DNA of 64,000 nucleotides from Bubalus kerabau. Taxonomy: Eukaryota; Chordata; Mammalia; Artiodactyla; Bovidae. Shown here one piece after another: positions 58,309-64,000 of the stretch. Location of the stretch: the NCBI RefSeq assembly GCF_029407905.1, contig NC_073637.1:45508501-45572500 (forward strand), read 5' to 3'. Under the pieces are notes generated by a model. The model made no database searches and was not told the DNA's origin. It saw nothing but the letters and a program-made list of their open reading frames with translations. Position numbers and translations under genes: made by a program. Each line of letters starts with the position of its first letter. The first letter of the stretch is position 1.

Positions 58309-59217
58309 CAGTTCAGTTCAGTTGCTTGGTCGTGTCTGACTCTTTTCGACCCCATGGACTACAGCACACCAGACTTCCCTGTACTTCACCAACTCCCAGA
58401 GCTTACTCAAACTCATGTCCATCGAGTTGGTGATGCCATCCGACCATCTCATCCCCTATCCTCCCCTTCTCCTCCCATCTTCAATCTAGCATCCGGGTCT
58501 TTTCAAATAAGTCAGTTCTTCCCATCAGGTGGCCAAAGCATTGGAGTTTCAGCTTTAGCATCAGTCCTTTCAGTGAATATTCAGGACTGATTTCCTTTGG
58601 GATTGACTGGTTGGCTCTCCATACAGTCCAAGGGACTCTCAAGAGTCTTCTCCAACACCACAGTTCAAAACCATCAATTCTTCAGCACTCAGCTTTCTTT
58701 ATAGTCCAACTCTCACATCCATACATGACTACTGGAAAAACCATAGCCTTGACTATATGGACCTTTGTTGGCAAAGTAAGCCTCTGCTTTTTAATATGCT
58801 GTCTAGGTTGGTCATAGCTTTTCTCCTAAGGACCAAGTGTCTTTTAATTTCATAGCTGCAATCACCATCTGCAGTGATTTTGGAGCCCCAGAAAATAAAG
58901 TCTCTCACTGTTTCCACTGTTTCCCCATCTATTTCCCATGAAGTGATGGGACTAGATGCCATGGTCTTAGTTTTCTGAATGTTGAGTTTTAAGCCAACTT
59001 TTTCACTCTCCACTTTCACTTTCATCAAGGGGCTCTTTAGTTCTTCTTCGCTTTTTGCCATAAGTGTGGTGTCATCTGCATATCTGAGGTTATTGATATT
59101 TCTCTTGGCAATCTTGATTCCAGCTTGTGCTTCATCCAGCCTAGCATTTCTCATGATGTACTCTGCATATAAGTTAAATAAGCAAGGTGACAATTTACCC
59201 TGCTTATTTAATTATGT
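58309..59217 (-). mobile_element. BovB with a short inverted 5' end
   Basis: Reverse-complement BovB from CAGTTCAGTTCAGTTGC into the RT region. A 146-codon frame (59193-58753) keeps motif C and is broken near KSRGLLCQQ by a deletion. At the 5' end, TTAAATAAGCAAGGT (59174-59188) is followed by the sense copy ACCCTGCTTATTTAA (59197-59211), a small 5' inversion. Confidence 0.93.
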
Positions 59218-59330
59218 ATTCTATATTTACTTTATAATATTCAGTTTGATTTTGTATGTGTATTTGTAAGTGAAATTGGTCTGTAGTTTCCTTGTCTGGT
59301 TTTGCTATTACAGGGGAGAAAATCATTTCC

Positions 59331-59676
59331 TTTGTTCCCTTCTTGGTTCTTTGGCTGGTCTAATAACTAAATTGACAGAAGATGGACTAACAGGAGAAAA
59401 ACAAATTTAATTTCATGTGTCTGTGGGGACTAATAAAAATATTAGACTCAAAAAAAAAAGAACACTTTCCTCTCTCAAGGCTGCCTCCTTGAAACAGCTC
59501 TTCGTGCAGAAATGGTGGGCAGACAGTACATTCCAGGGACAAGGGAGAGAGTCAGGAGCCTCCAATTGCCTGGTTTCCATCTTGCAGGTTGACCAGAGGT
59601 CACGTCCTCTGGTGACCTCCTCCAGCAATGACATAACTTCATCACAGGTGAGGACACAGGTCCTCAATGGCCACTC
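59331..59676. other. Unrecognised sequence
   Basis: An A run at 59450-59459; otherwise no repeat or exon recognised. Confidence 0.35.
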
Positions 59677-59689
59677 TAAGGAAACACTT

Positions 59690-60464
59690 CAGTTCAGTCG
59701 CCCAGTTGTGTCCAACTCTTTGCAACCCCATGAACTGCAGCACACCAGGCCTCTCTGTTCATCACCAACTCCCGGAGTTCACTCAAACTCACGTCCATCC
59801 AGTCGGTGATGCCATCCAGCCATCTCATCCTCTGTCATCCCCTTCTCCTCCTGCCCCCAATCTCTCCCAGCATCAGAGTCTTTTCCAATGAGTCAACTCT
59901 TCGCATGAGGTGCCCAAAGTACTGGAGCTTCAGCTTCAGCATCATTCCCTCCAAAGAAATCCCAGGGCTGATCTCCTTCAGAATGGACTGGTTGGATCTC
60001 CTTGCAGTCCAAGGGACTCTTCAAGAGTCTTCTCCAACACCACAGTTCAAAAGCATCAATTCTTTGGTGCTCAGCTTTCTTCATAGCCCAACTCTCACAT
60101 CCATACATGACTACTGGAAAAACCATAGCCTTGACTAGATGAACCTTTGTTGGCAAAGTAATGTCTCTGCTTTTCAATATGCTATCTAGGTTGGTCATAA
60201 CTTTTCTTCCAAGGTGTAAACATCTTTTAATTTCATGACTGCAATCACCATCTGCAGTGATTTTGGAGCCCCAAAAAATAAAGTCTGACACTGTTTCCCC
60301 ATCTATTTCCCAAGAAGTGATGGGACCAGATGCCATGATCTTATTTTTCTGAATGTTGAGCTTTAAGCCAACTTTTTCACTCTCCTCTTTCACTTTCATC
60401 AAGAGGCTTTTTAGTTCCTCTTCACTTTCTGCCATAAGGGTGGTGTCATCTGCATATCTGAGGT
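59690..60464 (-). mobile_element. BovB with perfect 13-base target duplication and frameshift
   Basis: TAAGGAAACACTT at 59677-59689 and 60465-60477 flanks it. The RT frame keeps RYADDTT but has the same extra A (CTTGAAGAGTCC on minus) as the copy at 11.7-12.4 kb, and a 6-base loss around GETVSD. Confidence 0.95.
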
Positions 60465-60790
60465 TAAGGAAACACTTAATATGACGAATACTGTTCATTT
60501 GAGAGGAACCTTAATAAAGAAAGGGAAGAAGTTTTCTCAGGTGCAGTGTTTCTTGCTTGGTATGTGGAGGCTTCCAAAGGAAATTCTAATTCAGTGATTG
60601 CTTCACTAAAAATTATTTAGCAAAATCTAAAAAGAATCTGGCAAATTTAACAGTAAGAAATTAGGCTCCTTTCCTCAATAAACCTCCTCTCACCCCCACT
60701 CCTATCCCTCTACCCCACTGCCTGTCTGCTTCCAGCTTGCTGGCCTCTTCCTTCCCCATCAGATCTCTCTCCTACCTTCACAGACTTCTC

Positions 60791-61655
60791 CTGTTACTGA
60801 AAGTGGGGGTCCAGGTACTTGCTGCTCAAAAGGCAATAAAGAGGCCAGGCTGGTGGAAAGAAAAGTTTGCTTTATTTTGGATGCTGGCAACCAGGGGGGG
60901 ATGGGGTGTCTGTCCAAAGGTCCATTGCCTCCACTGACAATCAGTGGGCAAGAGCTTTTATAGATAGAAGGAGGTGGTTACATGCAGAAATAGCAGTCAT
61001 TCATCTTGAAATCTGGAGAAGGCAATGGTAGCCAACTGCAGTACTCTTGCCTGGAAAGTTCTGTGGATGGAGGAGCCTGGTGGGCTCAGTCCATGGGGTC
61101 TCGAAGAGTCGGACATAACTGAGCGACTTGACTTTCACTTTTCACTTTCATGCATTGGAGAAGGAAATGGCAACCCACTCCAGTGTTCTTGCCTGGAGAA
61201 TCCCAGGGACAGAGAAGCCTGGTGGGCTGGCTGCCATCTGTGGGGTTGCAGAGTCGGACATGACTGAAGTGACTTAGCAGCAGCAGCAGCATATTGAAAT
61301 CGGTCATCAGCGAGCTGACCAGCATCATCTTGATTACTTTAGATACACTTAATCTTCAGTTCCAGGATCTATTTATTTCCATTTCTTAAGGCCAGTTCTC
61401 AGAATTGTGGCATCTTATATCATGGCTACAGTCTGGTCATTGTGTAGTTAACTTCTTCTAGCTGGTAGGGGTTTCCGTATCTATAAGACAGCTCGAAGGA
61501 TATGACTCAGAATATTATCTATAGCCCTTGAGAAGGAACTAAAGGACCTTGACTTTGCTTAATGACTACATCATTATTATGTGGTCTTCTTTGAATGTTT
61601 TCCTTTGTATATGCCTGTTCTGACTTCTCTGATTAAACTTATTCTTTGGTTAAAG
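60791..61655 (-). mobile_element. Probable ruminant ERV solo LTR, split by Bov-A2
   Basis: TGTTACTGAAAGTGGGGG at the left edge and, on the minus strand, AAAATAAAGCAAAC with a polyadenylation-like AATAAA suggest an LTR R/U5 end. The body continues after the Bov-A2 (CCAGTTCTCAGAATTGTGGC). The outer right edge is not determined; no retroviral gene is readable beside it. Confidence 0.5.
61016..61292 (+). mobile_element. Bov-A2 SINE inside the LTR
   Basis: GAGAAGGCAATGGTAGCCAA to CTTAGCAGCAGCAGCAGCA; TTGAAATC flanks both sides. Confidence 0.93.
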
Positions 61656-62674
61656 TTTTTCCACCAACAAAAGGCAAGCTGAGGATATGGAGGACAAAAA
61701 CCATAGGCTCCTGCCCCGTTTCACTCCCTCCACTTCCCCTTGCCCAGACTCCTACATTTTCCCAACAATGCTCTGAAGACCTGAAAATACAAGTTGCCTC
61801 TAAAGATCAACCAGCCCATGAACCAATATGCAAGCAACTGTAAAAGTTAAATGCTGGAACTAGCTGAATTAAGAGCCATAATTAAGAATTGCTGCAAACC
61901 CAGATAATGTCAGCAACTCTTCATAGAAAGATTTATAATTATCTTGCATATGACCTGGGTGGGTATAACCCTGGTTACCTGAGCTATGTCAGCTATGTGT
62001 TGGTCACAACCTCAGATGCTAAATGCTGGAGGGCAAAAGCTGACTTCTCTGACTCAGGAAAGTTTCCAGAGGATTTATCTTTACACAGTAAATTTAAGGA
62101 AAAAAATCATCCCCAAAGTAGGGCAAATCCCCCTAATAGTCAAACCTGAAATACTTCTTATTAAGTCAATTGGACCATAACTTAAGCATACAAATAAATA
62201 AAAAGCTAAAGCTATTGATGATTTGGGGATGATCTAGAAAATAACTTTCAGCAACATTTGTAAATTAAAGATTACATTAACAGTGGCCTGAGTGATCTAG
62301 ACAAACCCATGGAGTTTTAATTCAAGTTCACGGGAAGCGTCATCATCCATTGCTTATTAGCACTGCATCTCTAACCTGGTTATAAAGGCTATTCCCCTTA
62401 TTTGGGGGGCAGTGTAATTGCCAGTACAAAACTCTCAGTGTTTCTAATGAATAAGTTCCAGGCTCCCTACTTGACCTTGTATTTCCTCAAACAATCCACA
62501 CATTACTACTTACTGAGAACACACAACTCCTTCACCCAGCCAGTTAACTTCTTTGGATATTCTGTTGCTCTCTCCCCTTCACATCACTATTCACCATCTC
62601 AACACCTGACTCTGGCTTCTCCCTGACTCTACCAAAAGAGGGGAGCCCCACGGTTGACTTACCTCAGTTAGCAA
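61656..62674. other. Unrecognised sequence, possibly more ERV-derived DNA
   Basis: No intact frame over 86 codons and no retroviral motif I can point to. Listed because it lies next to the LTR-like block. Confidence 0.3.
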
Positions 62675-62686
62675 TATTCACCTTGC

Positions 62687-62810
62687 TCTCAGTCGCTAGG
62701 TTGCATCCGACTCTTTGCAACCCCTTGGACTGTAGCCCACCAGGGTCCTCTGTCCATGGAATTTTCCAGTCAAGAATACTGGGAGTGAGTTGCCATTTCC
62801 TTCTCCAGGG
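62687..62810 (-). mobile_element. BovA-only SINE copy with target duplication
   Basis: TATTCACCTT at 62675-62684 and 62811-62820 flanks CTCAGTCGCTAGGTTGC to TTCCTTCTCCAGGG. The tRNA-like head is absent although the duplication is perfect, so truncation occurred at insertion. 62821-63151 is unrecognised. Confidence 0.92.
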
Positions 62811-63163
62811 TATTCACCTTACTCAGATACATTAGAAACTCCTATTGAGAACACTAACCTAATATTACTTATGGATGGATTATACCTCAGAATCAAAACT
62901 AGAGGCCAGGCAGATTATCCACCTAGTAATTTAAGCTTTCCTTTAAAGATAGTCCTCTACCTGAGGTAAAATCAGCGCCAATGACAGGATTTTTATACTT
63001 AGTAGAATTTGTCTGTTATCCAAAGACTAGAGAGACAACATAAATACAGAGAGCAGGTATGCTTTTGGCAGGACATGTTTTGGAAGCCAAAGGGGCTTCA
63101 AACCTCTGCTGGAATCTCTTTCCAACATGGACAACAAATTTAAGGACCTTTTAGATGCACTCC

Positions 63164-63429
63164 CAGAGAAGGCACTGGCACCCCACTCCAGTACTTTTGC
63201 CTGGAAAATCCCATGGATGGAGGGGCCTGGAAGGCTGCAGTCCATGGGGTCGCTGAGGGTCGAACATGACTGAGCGACTTCACTTTCACTTTTCACTTTC
63301 ATGCATTGGAGAAGGAAATGGCAACCCACTCCAGTGTTCTTGCCTGGAGAATCCCAGGGACCGGGGAGCCTGGTGTGCTGCCGTCTATGGGGTCACACAG
63401 AGTCGGACACGACTGAAGTGACTTAGCAA
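63164..63429 (+). mobile_element. Bov-A2 SINE with perfect 12-base target duplication
   Basis: TAGATGCACTCC at 63152-63163 and 63430-63441 flanks the dimer. Confidence 0.95.
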
Positions 63430-63488
63430 TAGATGCACTCCTACTTCACAAAGATTTCACAAAGACTGAGACCAAGCAAAAAGTCACC

Positions 63489-63693
63489 AGCCCTCCCTAG
63501 TGGCTCAAATGATAAAGAATCTGTCTGCAATGCAAGAGACCAGAGTTTGATCCCTGGATCGGGAAGATCCTGTGGAGGAGGAAATGGCAATCCATGCCAG
63601 TATTCTTGATGGAGAATTCCATGGACAGAGGACCCTGGTGGGCTACAGTCCATGGGATCGCAAAGACTCAGACACAACTGAACGACAACAATT
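63489..63693 (+). mobile_element. Bov-tA SINE
   Basis: CCCTCCCTAGTGGCTCAAAT to CAACTGAACGACAACA. Confidence 0.92.
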
Positions 63694-63786
63694 TCTAGCA
63701 AGAAGAAAGAATGTGGAAGCTGAAGAAATGCTCTAGCAGCATTTCCAAACAAGAAGACTTAACCAAGGTTATGACCTTAACTACAC

Positions 63787-64000
63787 AATGGCACCCCACT
63801 CCAGTACTCTTGCCTGGAAAATCCATGGACAGAGGAGCCTGATAGGCTGTAGTCCATGGGGTCCCGAAGAGTCGGACACGACTGAGCGACTTCACTTTCA
63901 CTTTTTACTTTCATCCATTGGAGAAGGAAATGGCAACCCACTCCAGTGTTCTTGCCTGGAGAATCCCAGGGATGGGGGAGCCTGATGGGCTGCTGTCTAT
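63787..64000 (+). mobile_element. Bov-A2 SINE, clipped by the window end
   Basis: ATGGCACCCCACTCCAGTAC through the first monomer and most of the second (GATGGGCTGCTGTCTAT). Confidence 0.94.

Larger units (their letters stand above)
57978..59330 (-). mobile_element. L1 ORF2 fragment split by Bov-tA and BovB
   Basis: Left part 57978-58081 (GAAACATGCTTGCATTCCTG, CTCTATTTGGTCA) and right part 59218-59330 (AAATTGGTCTGTAGTTTCCT, TGTCTGGTTTTGC) are adjacent pieces of reverse-complement L1 ORF2. The two inserts are listed separately. Confidence 0.82.

Noticed and set aside
1..64000. Search for phage, plasmid, CRISPR, restriction or toxin-antitoxin systems
   Set aside because: The sequence is vertebrate nuclear DNA; no such structure is present.

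Overview
The window is nuclear DNA from a ruminant, almost certainly a bovid. The evidence is the repeat content: about 32 Bov-tA copies or fragments, eight Bov-A2 copies (one clipped by the window end), about ten CHR-type tRNA-derived SINEs, and nine BovB (RTE-clade LINE) fragments. Older L1, MIR, MaLR-type LTR and Tigger/MER2 remnants lie beneath them. Cattle, sheep, goat and similar species cannot be told apart from this text alone. There are no prokaryotic genes, CRISPR arrays or genuine tRNA/rRNA genes; every tRNA-like head belongs to a SINE.

The only host gene signal I can support is at 42.2-43.1 kb. A strong CpG island holds, on the minus strand, a start codon in good Kozak context, six codons (MDRSEQ) and a consensus splice donor that leaves phase 1. 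This fits the first coding exon of the short TPD52 (tumor protein D52) isoform, whose human and mouse proteins start MDRGEQ-G from memory. TPD52 would run leftward, so most of 1-42659 is probably its first intron, and 43-64 kb lies upstream of this promoter. I did not find the next TPD52 exon, nor the alternative upstream first exon, by reading.

Layout. 0-2.4 kb: a hairpin-rich stretch, a 5'-truncated BovB with an uninterrupted 509-codon reverse-transcriptase frame, and a Bov-tA landed in the BovB target duplication. 2.4-11 kb: SINE-dense intron. 11.7-13 kb: two more BovB pieces. 13-25 kb: SINEs, CHRs and low-repeat blocks. 25-28 kb: an L1 split by a BovB, then a second L1 end. 28-33 kb: a MaLR-type LTR and MIRs. 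33.8-38.3 kb: old L1 material split by a BovB. 39-42 kb: low-repeat, with one exon-like segment. 42.2-43.1 kb: the CpG island. 43.8-46.4 kb: a three-level nest (old element, L1, Bov-tA). 46.8-47.7 kb: a young inverted duplication with 270-base arms. 49.8-50.6 kb: an LTR split by BovB. 52.9 kb: a 26-bp minisatellite. 55.8-56.3 kb: a Tigger split by a Bov-tA. 57.8-60.5 kb: three BovB pieces in L1 and other DNA. 60.8-61.7 kb: a probable ERV LTR. 63.1-64 kb: a same-strand SINE cluster.

I found no undescribed biological system. The most rewarding structural signals are two independent BovB/Bov-tA tandem insertions sharing one target site, the inverted duplication at 46.8-47.7 kb, the near-coding BovB frame, and a one-base frameshift shared by two BovB copies. 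Repeat names come from recognition, not a database run; boundaries are good to a few bases where a target duplication is quoted and otherwise to roughly 5-20 bases.
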